Source: Welwitschia mirabilis (taxonomy: Eukaryota; Gnetophyta; Gnetopsida; Welwitschiales). Taken from it: 64,000 bases of DNA. The notes beneath the pieces are model-generated. The model did no database searches. It was not told where the DNA came from and saw only the letters and a program-made list of their open reading frames with translations. Each line of letters starts with the position of its first letter. Position 1 is the stretch's first letter. This document shows, piece by piece, positions 1 through 11,681 of this stretch. The stretch lies in the NCBI GenBank assembly GCA_051453625.1, contig JBOZIK010000001.1:148457794-148521793 (forward strand). The letters run 5' to 3'. Made by a program: the position numbers and the translations under genes.

Positions 1-480
1 CCCAAGAGCATGATGGCGAGAAAATTGTCTGTTTTAGCAGAAAAGACTATGAGAGGGATAGAGTGACATTGGACAAAGGCACGGGCACTGGCGGTGGAGG
101 AAGGGTAATAATAAAAGAGAAAACAAGTGAAGTAGCAATCTATGAAGGTAGTAGATGTAGTACGATGAAGGAAGGGATGCACAGGAGGTGCGCTCAGGGA
201 GAAGCAGGTAGGTAGTAGCACATGAGAATAGGAAGGATGAAGAAAACACAATAGGCGCGGTCCAACATGATGAAGGAACGCCTGATGATGTGGGCTGTGT
301 AATAGGCGCAATGCGATGAAATCACAAGTTAGGCAGAAAAACAGTGCATTAAAGGAGANNNNNNNNNNTTAGCACAGACAGGGCGAGGATGTGGGGTGCT
401 TCGACAACCACAACACACATGGGTGAGCGTTCACAGAGGTCGCATCCAAGAGGTAGGGCCAAGAAAATAGGAGTTAAACA
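1..480. other. CpG-bearing, purine-rich segment, no gene recognised
   Basis: This stretch differs from the rest of the window. It is purine-rich on the plus strand, has much more G+C, and contains many CpG dinucleotides (for example near 18, 80-90, 190, 255, 275 and 308), while the following kilobases have almost none. Reading frames are short and low-complexity on both strands and resemble no protein I know. It could be the edge of a gene, a recent insertion, or a contig joined across the 10-base gap at 359-368. The composition changes sharply near 480. Confidence 0.5.
359..368. other. Assembly gap, 10 N
   Basis: Ten undetermined bases inside the CpG-bearing left-edge segment. Confidence 0.99.
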
Positions 481-3135
481 CCCAAAAAAAAGCATATTTA
501 AATAAATAATGTAATGTAAACCTTATCCTATTTCTTCCAACTTAGTTTCTAATCTTAATACTCAGATTTCCATATTAAAAAGGGTGTAGAAAAACTGGAT
601 GAAATTCTGCTTATTAATACTTGAACTTCAGACCTTATATTTGACATCTATTGTGTTAACCAAAAGTTCTGAATGTTAAGTTATAAATTAATTATGGGTT
701 ATTAATTTTAAGTTAATTTCTAAAAACTCAATTCAAGACTATTATGTTACTAGGGAAAGTATTAACTTAAGAAACAATCAACCTTAATTAAAAATTTATG
801 TAATCAACATAAGATAACAATCACTATAGGTATCACATTAATCTTTGAGTAAAACTTCATTTCAATTAGTGCAATGATAAGAAGACAAATATTCCATTCT
901 CATAAAATTGAAATGATGATTACATCAGGTAACTAATAGAAGAGTATATTATTGCATAATCTAAACAAAGAACCAAAGTTCAATTATTTCTTCACCATTA
1001 CATATAATAAGTACACAACCGAAACTAAGCATAACATAAACACAAATAACTACATGATGGATGAATGAATAAGCAAAAGATACCCAATGATAACAACACT
1101 AGCTCCTTTTTTCTTCTGCATTTGCATCTATTCCTATACAAGCAAACGTGGTGTGAGATCTGTATTTTACTACAGTTGCTAGTATGTCCATGACAAGGGA
1201 TCAGATTGGGAGAAAGGTATTCAAGACAAGAATAAGGTTCACAATGAAGAGTATGACCAAAATCAATATTAATTTACATTATATTATTTATACTTATCTA
1301 ATTACAAAAAGTAATCCAACATGCACCCTATCAAGAAGGGGGTAAAAATCATATAAGTGTGCACAATCTTCCCTTTTTAGCCTTGGCAATCTAGTCCCAT
1401 GGCCTTGGAACTTCCAATAAGAGTTACACTCTCTAAAGTCCATACATGTTATTACCCTAGCCAGTATGAAATTCTTAGTTTAGTTCATACAGGTCAATGA
1501 TCATCCAAGATCTCAAGTACAAGTTTCATAAAAAAGGGCTAGTCAAGGAAGATACATGACAAGTTAACAACAAGATCATAGATAGTTTTATAAGGTATTC
1601 ACAAGCTAAGACTCAAGAGAACTCAACTAAACTGATATAAGAGTTACAAATAACTATAAGATTACATGATTTATTGAAATACATACACAAGCATAAAAGT
1701 CATAATACATCATTCAAATTACATATACAAAAAATAGCATGATATGTAAGAATTTACAAGAGAGGGGTTGTGGATCATACTTGCTTAGCAAAATCCAAGT
1801 ACTCCTATTTAACTCTAGCTTCACATGATTAATTCACATAATATAACTCTGCTATTAAGGGATTTAAGTATTTATAAATAAGGATTAATAGTAAACTGAT
1901 AATAGGATTTAGGTTGACTACAAGAAATTTAGGATTCCTTAACCGTTCCTTTCCATGTCTGACCACTAGGTGTAAATAATAACATAATAATATCTGCAAA
2001 TTAAATGAAACTACATAAAATAAAATAACATGAGCATTACATATTACAACTCTTGTATAACAAAATATAACTAATAGAAGATACATATGTCAAGCTGCAA
2101 GTTAGATTTCAAGTTAACTGAAAATATCCATAATCAAAATACATCAATTAAATAAGCATGTATGAGAGATAGTAAAGCTTAAAATTAACTATAGCTTTAA
2201 AAATAAAAACATCCAAATAATATAAAGGAATACAATTATCTCAAAGTTTACAAGTATGTTCACTCTTAAATTTAAACTACAATTGTCTATTTTTATTAAA
2301 TTTTTAAAAGAAAAATCTATTACTCATTTAATTGTTAAAAGGATTTTCTAACTTTGGTTAAGTTTCGAACATGATAGGTTAGGTGCATTATTGTTTCCAT
2401 TTTCTAAATTAGCTTTGCATGAGTGTGTTTTAGTTTACTTTCATTCATTAAAAGTTATTTCTATAAATTAGGATGCAAGTATTTCTTTGTGTAAAGCAAC
2501 TCTTTATTTCCTATTTTAGCCTTCGATGGATTACAACATTTGGATTACTCCCATCTATATTAGTGTATTGTATTTATGCATTATTATTTATGATTAATAG
2601 AATTCTACACAAGATGTAAATGTTGCATAAATATGTACCATAGTAGTCATCATTCTATACATTTGGAGGATGATACAGAAAATAATCAACATAGATATAT
2701 TAAAATAAAAGGAATAAATTACAAAAAATAGAAATGGATAATGCCAACCTTTGTGTTATGGAAATGACCAAGAAGATGACATACACTATCAAGAATCAGA
2801 AAATTCTATTACCAAAATTAAAAAAATAAAAAAAAATGCAAATCATTATCTGCCTTATTATGTAGATGATAGTGAGGACACTAGTACGTTATTATTACTA
2901 CCAATAAAAAAATTTATAGGAATGCAACAAATACAAAAATCTTCGACTATTATGCTTAGTGTAATTAGGACAACTGAATGGATCAAAGTACTTATTAAGC
3001 TATAGAAAATAAAAATTGTAAAAATAAAACCTACTAATCTAGAATAAAAATATAGTACTATTTTAAATAAATAACCTGAACTGAAATTCATGGCACTTAT
3101 CTATATAGTAATAGTCCTCTAGCTTCTTGCGGCCT
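481..3135 (-). mobile_element. Degraded 5' internal region of Athila-like element E0
   Basis: This AT-rich stretch lies just inside the 5' LTR and primer site of a minus-strand element, so it should be leader and early gag. No gag motif can be read. Around 2850-2880 there is a copy of the inverted-repeat motif (TAGATGATAG) seen in leaders of the sibling elements. Short reading frames at 1829-2086 and 2751-3091 look like chance. At least one other repeat (about 1080-1500) has landed here. The assignment rests mainly on position. Confidence 0.4.
1080..1500. repeat. Dispersed repeat, copy I (partner at 5180-5640)
   Basis: This block aligns by eye, with many differences, to 5180-5640 in the same orientation. 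Shared landmarks in order are a 'tcttct...gca' start, a 'gtcc-tgacaaggg' run, 'caagataagaat', 'ctatcaaaaggg' and 'ccatggcc'. It looks like part of an LTR or leader of another retroelement family. The termini were not found and no protein is encoded. Confidence 0.4.
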
Positions 3136-3153
3136 TTCCTAGTAATGGCACCA
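3136..3153 (-). promoter_or_regulatory. Primer binding site of E0 (tRNA-Asp type)
   Basis: Read on the minus strand this is tggtgccattactaggaa. The reverse complement of the plant tRNA-Asp 3' end is TGGCGCCGTTGCCGGGGA. Twelve of 18 positions match and all six differences are C-to-T or G-to-A. It is separated from the LTR terminus by three A/T bases, as in the sibling elements. tRNA-Asp priming is characteristic of Athila/Calypso-type Ty3/gypsy elements. Confidence 0.75.
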
Positions 3154-3156
3154 AAA

Positions 3157-4351
3157 TGTTATGTTGTGAATTTGTGCAATTTTTAAGTCCTTAGATAAAA
3201 CCTATAAATCATAATATTTGTAGAAAAATACATATTAGTATATATGGTAGTTAACTAGAATGTCATAATCCATTGAAGGCACTAGGATAAAAGTTAGATA
3301 ACTAATTTCACAAAGTATTTTTAGTTATTTTCATTTAGTAAATAAAAATAAAAAACAATGGAAATGTAATTCAAGATGAATAATGAGGAAATAGAAATGA
3401 AATAAATAATGAATCTATTTGATTACTAATCTTCTTATCACCAAGGTTAGTCCTTATAACTTAGCTCAATTAAGAATACTATCACTTAACCCTAACTAAG
3501 GTATAAGATACATCAAATAAAATATGCAATTATGGAAATGCGATATGAAATAAGTGTAAATATAAGCTAATAATATTAACCTTAATAAAAGTTACCCTTA
3601 TAATCTAAATAAACTATGAAGTTGTCACATAATCATAGTCATAAGGAAGATGCACACAATAGAAGTAAAAAGAGTTTTTGTAGTAATTATCAATTAACAT
3701 TCATTTATACACAAAGTATTCAACACCAAGGAAATATTCTCTCTGTAACTAATAGATGAAACTCTTATCCTTTAATCTTTTATTATAAGAATATTAGGTA
3801 TAAAATATGGAACTAGGAGAGAAGGAGAAGAGGGTTATTTATAGTTTTACATTAATGTTTTAGAGGCAAAACCTTATAAGTTAGATAATAAATCCTATCA
3901 ACCAACATGAGCCACGTGATCCCACTATAAAGATAATTTACTTCCATTCATATAAAATAGTTGTCATATTATCTATCATGGAGATGACACTGAGGATGAT
4001 ACTCTACAAGAAGAGGTGAGCCATTAGCTTGTGATGTCATAGTCAGCCCCATAGTTTTAGTTCATGTCATTAAACTATCATCCTAACTATCATGGTGATG
4101 ATAGAGGGGATAATAGGATTCTTTATATTTTTGCTAAGAGAAATTATCCTTCTACATCATTAATCCTTCTTTCAAAATACTGAGTATCACCAATGCCTCA
4201 AATGTCACTGAATATGCCAAAAATTAGATGTTTTCTTGATCATTTCTTAAGACTCCATAATCATTAGAAATGCATCTAAACCTATACCAATGTCCTGCAA
4301 TAATACTCAAAATATCCCATCAAAAACTTATAAATTGGAATCGTAATAGCA
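3157..4351 (-). repeat. 5' LTR of Athila-like element E0
   Basis: The LTR terminus (tgttatgttgtgaatttgtg on the plus strand) abuts the primer site. The other end (about 4300-4351, 'actcaaaatatcccatcaa' to 'taatagca') aligns with the outer end of the EB LTR at 51376-51421. A TATA-like sequence (ctataaataaccc, minus strand) lies at 3834-3846. U3 carries the recurrent inverted repeats near 3975 and 4083. Length is about 1.2 kb. The partner 3' LTR would lie left of the window. Confidence 0.7.
3834..3846 (-). promoter_or_regulatory. TATA-like core promoter in E0 LTR
   Basis: The minus strand reads ctataaataaccc in mid-LTR, at the place where the U3/R boundary is expected. The EB LTRs have comparable sequences at 38829-38845 and 50912-50928. 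Confidence 0.4.
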
Positions 4352-4353
4352 CG

Positions 4354-4833
4354 GAGAGCAAAGTTTAATACATATAGTGAGAGGAAATTTAAGCACTAAA
4401 AGGAAATAAAGAGGAATAGCCTCGATGAATATTTACATCCTATAAGAAAACATTTTCCATTTTTATTTAGGACTCGATGTACACTCATATGATTATTAAT
4501 TTAATATCAAGACAAGAAGTGAAAAGGTCTTTTATTCAACTCTCCATAATAGTAAATTTTATTTTTAATAATTCTTCCTAATTCAAGGGTTACCCATATA
4601 CCAAAATATTCTTTCAAAGAATTGCCTACAATCCATAGCCCATGATATACATATATATCTAAGTTCTCTATAATAGTATTTTATTATACATATTATTTAG
4701 TCCTAATACATATTATTACATAAATGTTTCTAATACACCCCTAAGTCATATAATACATTTATCCTTATGAAAATAAGAGCCTATTTAAAATGTTCTCTTA
4801 GGATTTTATCTAGAATTTTCACATATATGTAAT
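4354..4833. repeat. Direct repeat, left copy (partner 9767-10243)
   Basis: About 480 bp aligns end to end with 9767-10243. Shared landmarks include 'tttaatacatatag', 'ctctccataata', 'cctaattcaa', 'ttgcctacaat' and 'gagcctatttaaaat'. It begins immediately after the E0 LTR. The pair looks like LTRs of a ~5.9 kb insertion into the copia remnant, or two independent solo LTRs. No flanking primer site was found for it. Confidence 0.55.
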
Positions 4834-5179
4834 AAATAAGATGAAATGAAATTTTGCAAAATCTTAAAGTTATTACCTATCGAAGCTAACACAAGAATTA
4901 TTGCTTTAATTAATAAAATATAATCATAATTATAGGTTATCTAAAGTAAATAATCTATGTATCAATATAAATACAACATAAGTAATATCTTACATTAAGG
5001 AAGAAACACTAGTAATCTTTCCAGATATAAAGAAAAATAAATACATTACACATCTATCCATAATACTTATTTAAATAAAATTTAGTATAATATCCATGTT
5101 CACCTACATATCACAATTATGAAATCTAAGATCCTTCAACTAAATGCATGCATCTAAATGACAAGCATGAAACAACACT

Positions 5180-5640
5180 GAATCCATCTTCCATCAGCTA
5201 GCTCATTCTAAGGTCTTCTTCATAGTAGGTTCTACATATGCAAGTATGGCATGAGAAGTGTAACTTTAATCATTTCTAATGTGGTCCCTAACAAGGTTTG
5301 GGTAAGGGGATTCCAACTACAAGATAGGATTCTCAAGAAGAATTCACATGTGATGAAGACTTGATACAAATTTTAGTAATCTAGATGCATGCACCTACGT
5401 TTTAGTAATCTAAGAATGTACAATGAATAGAATGTCCTATCAAAAGGGTGTCAACAATACCCATTTATTTATAGTTTCATTCCTATAACCAATAGAAGCC
5501 CTTCAGATGGGATAAATCCTCTAAATCCTTAAAGAAATCATGTCATGCATAACTAGATAGATCATCAACATCACCCTGCTTACTCTAATAGTTTACTTCC
5601 ATGGCCATTAGAAGCCTTTCAAGTGGCCTAGACCATGAGG
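5180..5640. repeat. Dispersed repeat, copy II (partner at 1080-1500)
   Basis: This is the second copy of the block at 1080-1500, same orientation, about 4 kb apart. By eye it is considerably diverged. Both copies carry the 'ccatggcc' landmark toward the right end. Probably LTR or leader sequence of a non-Athila family. Confidence 0.4.
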
Positions 5641-6034
5641 CTGCATAATTTGGTCACTTAATAAAGTTTAAAGAATATCATTAAATTCACACTCAAGATA
5701 GTACATGCATAAGAAGAGACTTACATGATTAATTAAGATAGTAAGAAAAATCCATGAAACATGTAAAAGATGCAAGAATTAATTGGAACATATAAAAATA
5801 AATGAAATAAAAAAAACTATATATGGAAATAGTCTAATCTAGAAATCATACTGAATTCAAGACGAAGACTCAAGAACTCATGAAGCTTGTAAGGCTCTAA
5901 GGTCTTCTAAGCTGTAAGTTAAATTTACTAAGATTTAATAGAAAAATCTTTCTCAAAGATATCAAATAAAAAGAGAATAAAGTTCTATTTATAATAGATA
6001 ATATAGTATGTGAAGAGACACCATCATAAATGAG

Positions 6035-6097
6035 GGTGGTGAAAGTGGTAAAGGTGGTGGAAGTAGTAAAAGTAGTGAACGTGATGAAAGTAGTGAG
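6035..6097 (+). repeat. 9-bp tandem repeat, 7 degenerate copies
   Basis: Seven consecutive 9-mers follow the pattern (A/G)GT(A/G)GT(G/A)(A/G)A, from ggtggtgaa at 6035 through agtagtgag ending at 6097. Most differences between copies are A/G transitions. The block stands out as G-rich in an A/T background. It does not lie in a legible reading frame. Confidence 0.8.
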
Positions 6098-6799
6098 GCT
6101 TTAATTACCTTGTTAGGTTACTGGGTATAATAAATAATAATTATTCTTTTCATAAAATATAAATAATAAATTAGACATTAGTAATAATAATAAAATATTC
6201 TATAAACATGGTAGTAGTTATAATTCAAGTTATTCATTAACATTTACTAAAAATAAGGAAGAATAAAATAACTCTAGATGCTAAGAATCTCCATTTATAA
6301 TACTTACAAATCTATAACCCATTCGCATTTTTTAAAATGAGTAATTAAATTAATAAATTCAAATCATTAATTACAACTATTATATAAAAATAAAATAACA
6401 ATAATGAGATTATTATCTATAAAAGAAAATATTTAAGAATTAACATAATATATTAGCCTTATAAAATTTCATACTCTCTTTTATCTGATTTATTAAGACA
6501 TTTTGAGCTTAAATATTGATCCTTAAAAATATGGAACATGACATTTATTCATCCCTTTATAGGTTTCCTCCTAGAATTTAAAAATTAGCAAAATATTTTA
6601 CCTCTTCAAATTACTCTACTTCTACTTATTTCCATGATAGTATTATAATAGTATCTTACAACTTGTACCTAGTTCCTACTTTGTTGGTTGAAATAAATTA
6701 AAAGAAGTAATTTTAGTAGTTAATGCTTGAGACATTATTTCATAAATGAAAGGATTTAATACCTACTATCTCTAGTTATACTAATAATTAGGTCCCTTT

Positions 6800-7860
6800 T
6801 TTTGGAGTCAAGACATAAATCTTCTTTATATCTCTCCACTTCTTTCTGTCAAGGCAATTTTTAACATAGTGGGGACATCTATAATTATAACATTCTATAA
6901 TTTGAAAATCTTTATTTTTATTACCTATGTAATAAGTAGCCTTTACCTATCTTTAGGCATGTTTTTATTTTAATTTTACATTGCATTAATCCTAGAGACT
7001 TCACCTTTATCATTAATTCAATTTAACTCATTATTTCTAAAGAATGACTTTTGTCTTTCCTAAAATTCTCATATTTCTTGTGAAATTATTTTCCTTTTTC
7101 TAAATTTATTGTCTTTATTTGATGGTTCTTCACTTATTTTTACCTCTTTTAAAGCTTCTATAAGTGTCTTGGATTGGAATAATTTTACTTGCCTTTAAGC
7201 AATAAGATGTAAACTAGCCACTAATCTCTTAACTTTTAGTTCTTCACTTCCTACTAATTCAAAAACATATTGCAAAAGTTTCATAAATTTATTTTGATAT
7301 CGAGCTATTATCATGAAGCCTTATTTAAGATAATAGAATTTGTTAGCCTTTACATTTCTCAAAAATTCTGAGATATATCTACTTCTAAACCTTTTTTTAA
7401 ATTTTTCCCATGTCATAGTTGTTAGAAACAATACTCGAAGCATTTCTATATCCCATCATAATGTTTCTTATTTCATAAGTTTATGGGTTGCTAATATCAT
7501 CTTCTACTATATAGGAAAATTAAATAATTTTAGTTTTATTTGTATAGCAGTCAACCATGTTTTTGCATTTTTTGCATTATTAACACCTTTGAAAGTTAGA
7601 GGATTTGTTCTCTTAAACTACATCATCATTTTCTTGACAGAATCATTATCTTTCAGGTCATTGCTTTGATCATGAATTTCATTCACTAAGTTACTAACTA
7701 CATTTACTAATTTTGCAACTTTAGTTAATCATTTTATTACTTTTCTTGGGGCTATATTAATCTTATAAAAATTAACTACACATGTTACAAACTATGTTTT
7801 AACAACAAGTGTAGTAGTTAATGAATTCATAAACTTAACAATAGTTAAGCCTAGTTATTT
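6800..7860 (-). pseudogene. Ty3/gypsy gag remnant (element EC)
   Basis: The minus strand encodes a decayed retrotransposon Gag (capsid/nucleocapsid, packages element RNA in the cytoplasm). Reading leftward, a Retrotrans_gag-type core is legible: 'TMTWEKFKKRFRSRYIS' about 7420-7370, then 'ARYQNKFMKLLQYVFELVG' about 7310-7250, then 'KVKRLVASL' about 7235-7210. A zinc-knuckle-like C..Y...H....C lies near 6890-6840, with one cysteine changed to Tyr and one residue missing. Several Trp/Gln stops interrupt it. The sequence type differs from the Athila gags elsewhere here and resembles gags of other plant gypsy lineages. The open plus-strand frame at 7340-7669 is its shadow. Confidence 0.65.
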
Positions 7861-7870
7861 TACCAACTTA

Positions 7871-7883
7871 GGCTCTAATATGA
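7871..7883 (-). promoter_or_regulatory. Primer binding site of EC (tRNA-iMet type)
   Basis: The minus strand reads tcatattagagcc, against TGGTATCAGAGCC, the complement of the initiator-Met tRNA 3' end: 10 of 13 match. It lies just outside the gag remnant and three bases from a sequence beginning tgtaacatcc, a usual start for plant gypsy LTRs. Confidence 0.55.
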
Positions 7884-7886
7884 AAA

Positions 7887-9766
7887 TGTAACATCCTATT
7901 TTTCTAATACTAAAAACTTCTACACATTGATGCTTGAATAGAAAAATGTAATATCCTAAAATATTTAGATCATTCTTAATAAGTGGTAGATCATATTATA
8001 GATATAATTTAGATCATAAGGAATAATGGTCCATATCTTCACCTAGACTACATTATATAGTATTTATACTAATGACTTCCTTGGTCTTGACTAAATTGCT
8101 TTATAGTCAATTAAATTTTAAGGATTTTATAATCTCATAATACTTTTTCTTAACTTTAGAAAATTATTAAAAGCAAGTTCAACATAATGGATTAGTAGCT
8201 ATTATATTAAAGTTTATTCTATTTTATAGAAATTACTAAGGGTAAGATAAACTACAATATAATATTAGAGATAAAAAGTTGATTGCTTAAGAGTAATAAA
8301 ATATAGATTAATAGGTGGAAAATCTATAAGAATGTAGTATAATAAGAAGGGCATTTAAGAACTCAATATTAACACCTTTCAATTTGCAAAGTTTATTGAT
8401 AATAAAATGAACCATTACTATTGACTTGTATATTTTGTATTTAAAAGAATATTTTAAGGAAAGATTGAGTTCCTAAAATTTTTGAACAATTCTAATAGAC
8501 ACTCATATAGTCTTTGATAATGCAAGAAAGGGGGAGGTTCACTACTATCTATTGATGAACATTTAAAAGAAATGATATGTCTTATAAATTTTCAAATGTT
8601 TCTTTTGGTTTTATTAAGTAATGTTTTTAATAAGGGGGAATTGCATTTTGAGGAAATAAAAGGGTAGATATTGATATTATGAATTAGGGTAGATGACAAA
8701 GCCATCTGCAATGGAAACTTGATTCAAAGCTATAATGAATTTCATTATCAAATAGATACATTCCACATTCATCATCCAAATAAATAATCTGATCGATGCA
8801 TAACAAGAAGCAAGGAAATCAAAGTGAAAATTTTAAAATTCATCAAACCCTTTTTACAAATAGTCATACAATGCTTTTTTGGAGTATTTTAATTCCATAC
8901 AAGTACTAGTCATATCTAAGGATACTTAAAAAAGGAAAGACGTGGGCTATGAAACAAATTCAAAAATGTCTAAACTCATGATTATTAGGTTTGAATGCAT
9001 TATGGAAGAAAGTGATTAATACTATTCTAGAAAGAGCAAGATTCATGAATGAGAAAGACTATGCAATGTTTGGGATTTATGTACATCTAACACAAAGAGA
9101 ATGTACATGTAATGTAAATAAAGAAATATTAATTAATTAACGAGGTAACTATGTAATACATGAGGAGGAGTTAAAAGAAGGCTAATTGAAGAAGTTTTGA
9201 TATTACAAATATGCCATTAAAACAAGGGTGTAACTACATTTATCTTTGAATTTTTATCAAAAATGACAATCATGGTAGGGTTTTTTAAGGTCATCGGCTT
9301 GTTTAGGAAGTCATTCTTTCACTAGTGCTTCTGTTCTTCTAACATCTAGTTTGCATTGGTGTCATGAACATGATTTTCTAATGCCATTTCCCTTAATATT
9401 TGGCTTATTCTCATGGTGTTTATGCATCCTTTCACTAGCCTTCTACTATGTCAGTGGACTCCCTTCATGGCTTCCCCTTTTAGTACTTACCTCTTTAATG
9501 TAATGCACTACTAACATACTCTTTTACATGTAGTTAAGCCAGCTATTACCATAACCACATTCAACTTAAGTATGTATAGATTATTTTACAAGAGGAAAGA
9601 TAAATATGATGATAAAGAAAGGATAATAGCATCTATGTGAATGGCTAATTGTGGATAAAAATGCTAATGAAAGTGGCATAATAAATAATTGCAAATTAAG
9701 ATAGTATTCTATGAAATCCACTTCTTTATCCTTGACGACAAGGCAGCAAATGAGATATACTTCATA
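7887..9766. other. Presumed 5' LTR of EC and unassigned sequence
   Basis: The plus strand begins tgtaacatcc next to the primer site, so an LTR of the minus-strand gypsy element should start at 7887. A second near-copy of that start (tgtaatatcc) lies at 7946. The far end was not located. The remainder has no legible gene. About 9290-9540 is slightly less A+T rich and also unassigned. Confidence 0.35.
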
Positions 9767-10243
9767 AGAAGAGTAAGGTTTAATACATATAGCAAGAAGA
9801 TGTTTTGAGTACTAAAAAGAAATGAAGAGGAAGAGACTCAGTGAGAATTTGCATCTTGTAAGAAAATGTTTGCCATTTTTATTAAGGTTTTGATGTATTC
9901 TAATATGGTTATCAGATTGATATTAAGATAAGGAGTGAAGAGGTCTCTTGTTCAATTCTCCATAATAAGAAATTTTATTTTTTAATAATCCTTCCTAATT
10001 CAAAGGTTACTTATACACTAAAATATTCATTCAAAGGGTTGCCTACAATTCATAACCCATGATACATATCCTATTAGATATATGTAAGTTTTCTATAATA
10101 GTATTTTATTATACATATTATTTATCCCCCAGTTATATTATTTCATAAATATTTCTAATACAATCCTAAGTCATATAATACATTCATCCTTATGAGAATA
10201 AGAGCCTATTTAAAATATTATCTTAAGATTTTATCTAATTTTA
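9767..10243. repeat. Direct repeat, right copy (partner 4354-4833)
   Basis: This is the right copy of the ~480 bp repeat. Its right border falls exactly where copia coding sequence resumes: at 10244 the minus strand reads into the end of a GAG-pre-integrase domain. The pair may therefore mark an element that inserted into the copia gene. Confidence 0.55.
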
Positions 10244-10440
10244 CCTTTGTCTACTTTCCTTTATGATAAGCTTCATAAATCTGATTATCAATGCTTTTAA
10301 ACTTGGGAAGTTCTCTTATCATTTCTTTTTTAGTTAAGATTTTGACAAGATATCTGTTCACATGACCAAGCTTCCTATGCCATAATTCTACTTCATCTAT
10401 TTTGCTAAGAAAATACTCAGTTCCATTGTTAGATATATCT
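10244..10440 (-). pseudogene. Ty1/copia GAG-pre-integrase domain remnant
   Basis: On the minus strand the motif 'ELWHRKLGHVNRYLVK' (about 10394-10347) is followed by 'IRELPKF', then 'YEAYHKGK' and 'TKVK' before the frame is cut at the repeat border. This is the small domain between protease and integrase of copia polyproteins. Its zinc-binding 'C..C' near the end has become Y..Y. Integrase, RT and RNase H are absent downstream, so this is a truncated element. Neighbouring protease and knuckle remnants on the same strand support one original polyprotein. Confidence 0.8.
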
Positions 10441-10830
10441 TATAAAGTGGTAATATAAATATTTAATTTTCTTACATAATCAAACAAGACTTTGGTAGTT
10501 ATTTGTTCTCTTATACTACAATCATCTTTTATAAACTTACAAAAAAATTTACATCATAGAGTTTACGTACACTTAAAGAGATTATGTTACAAAACTTTTA
10601 AAAAATATATATCTTTTATCTCTAGTAGATTACCTCCTTTAATGGTATTAATACCTTTGATTGGTGCTTCTATATTATCTTCAAAAGTTATAACTCCTTT
10701 ATCTTACTCCATCAAGGTGATGAAGATGGATTTATCTCTAGTCATATATCTTGAGCATTCATTGTCAACATATCATGTAAGCATCTTTACTACTCTAAGT
10801 GTTGTTTGAGATAAGAGAGATGGTTCTAAT
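10441..10830 (-). pseudogene. Ty1/copia aspartic protease remnant
   Basis: Read on the minus strand, 'YVDNECSRYMTRDKSIF' (about 10780-10730) corresponds to the copia retropepsin start. The catalytic Asp-Ser-Gly has become Asp-Asn-Glu, so the enzyme is dead. Downstream there are 'VITFEDN', 'GINTIKGGN' and 'HNLF' blocks in the usual order before the GAG-pre-integrase domain. Its role in the live element was cleavage of the Gag-Pol polyprotein. In-frame stops occur at Trp and other positions. The open plus-strand frame at 10492-10809 is its shadow. Confidence 0.75.
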
Positions 10831-11670
10831 TTTAGTACTCATTGTTTTCTTAGTTTGTTCTATACAAAACGTTATATCATTCTACTTGGCCTTTTGACAT
10901 TATTAGTATAATACCTAATTTTAAATTTCATTGAACATTTGTATTGACAATAATTGCTATTGTGATAATGATAATAGATAATATTTCTTGCATACATTAA
11001 ATGTTCATACCTTGGCTTATAGTTCCACTTATCAAATAAGGAAGTTGAAATACTTGTTGAAGCTTCATTGTGTTCCAAGTCACTTTTCTCATTTGATTGT
11101 CTACATTACTCAAGCATGTTATACAATGTCTATTTTTATTAGATTAATTTTTCATTGATTTTATTTGAGTTACACAGTTCTTGTCTTCCAAACTTCAATT
11201 CATGTATTAGTAGACTAACCTCAACTTTAAGAGGTAAGTTTTTTAAAGATAATTTATTACTAATATTTGTTTACTTAATAAACTTCTTTACAAGTATGAA
11301 GTACCTTTTTTATATTAATACATACCTTTTCTATTTTAATAAATTCTTTAGAAATTAGTTCATACATTTCTAAAAGATTCAAACTTGTGTTGTGTTTACT
11401 ATCTAATTCATCTTCTTCTATTGTCTTATTTTTTTCTTCTTAAGAATGTGCAATGGTTATGAGAGCAAGATAGGCTTTTTTATTAGATGTTTTTATCTAT
11501 GTTATAGTTTTTGTGTATCCTTCATCTTTATTTTTCCATACTTAAAACTTACAAAACAATGAGAACATCCATATCCTCATCTTTCAATAGGTGTAGTTTG
11601 TTTGTTTGAATAGATTATATTTAATGGATGACACCTCTTTCATCGTTTACTTAAGGAAGTTACTCCTTTT
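10831..11670 (-). pseudogene. Ty1/copia gag remnant with mutated zinc knuckle
   Basis: This is upstream of the copia protease on the minus strand. At 10932-10976 the reading 'YYHYHNSNYCQYKCS' has exact CCHC spacing, but two cysteines and the histidine have all become tyrosine (TGT to TAT twice, CAT to TAT). The fourth cysteine is kept. Toward 11660 the frame is broken and only the general position argues for capsid. It would have been the Gag nucleocapsid that binds element RNA. Confidence 0.5.
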
Positions 11671-11681
11671 CATAAGTACCT

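Larger units (their letters stand above)
4834..6790. other. Gene-free AT-rich stretch with repeat fragments
   Basis: No coding region can be supported. It contains copy II of the dispersed repeat (5180-5640), a 9-bp tandem repeat at 6035-6097, and otherwise unassignable AT-rich sequence. It probably contains the 3' part of the minus-strand gypsy element whose gag follows at 6800-7860, but no RT or integrase motif is legible. Confidence 0.4.

Noticed and set aside
34-249. Leu/Ser-rich minus-strand frame at the left edge
   Set aside because: Low complexity caused by a purine-rich plus strand; no start context, motif or homologue recognised.
7340-7669. Open plus-strand frame of 109 codons
   Set aside because: It is the opposite strand of a recognisable gypsy gag on the minus strand.
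10492-10809. Open plus-strand frame of 105 codons
   Set aside because: It lies opposite the copia protease remnant, which has ordered motifs on the minus strand.
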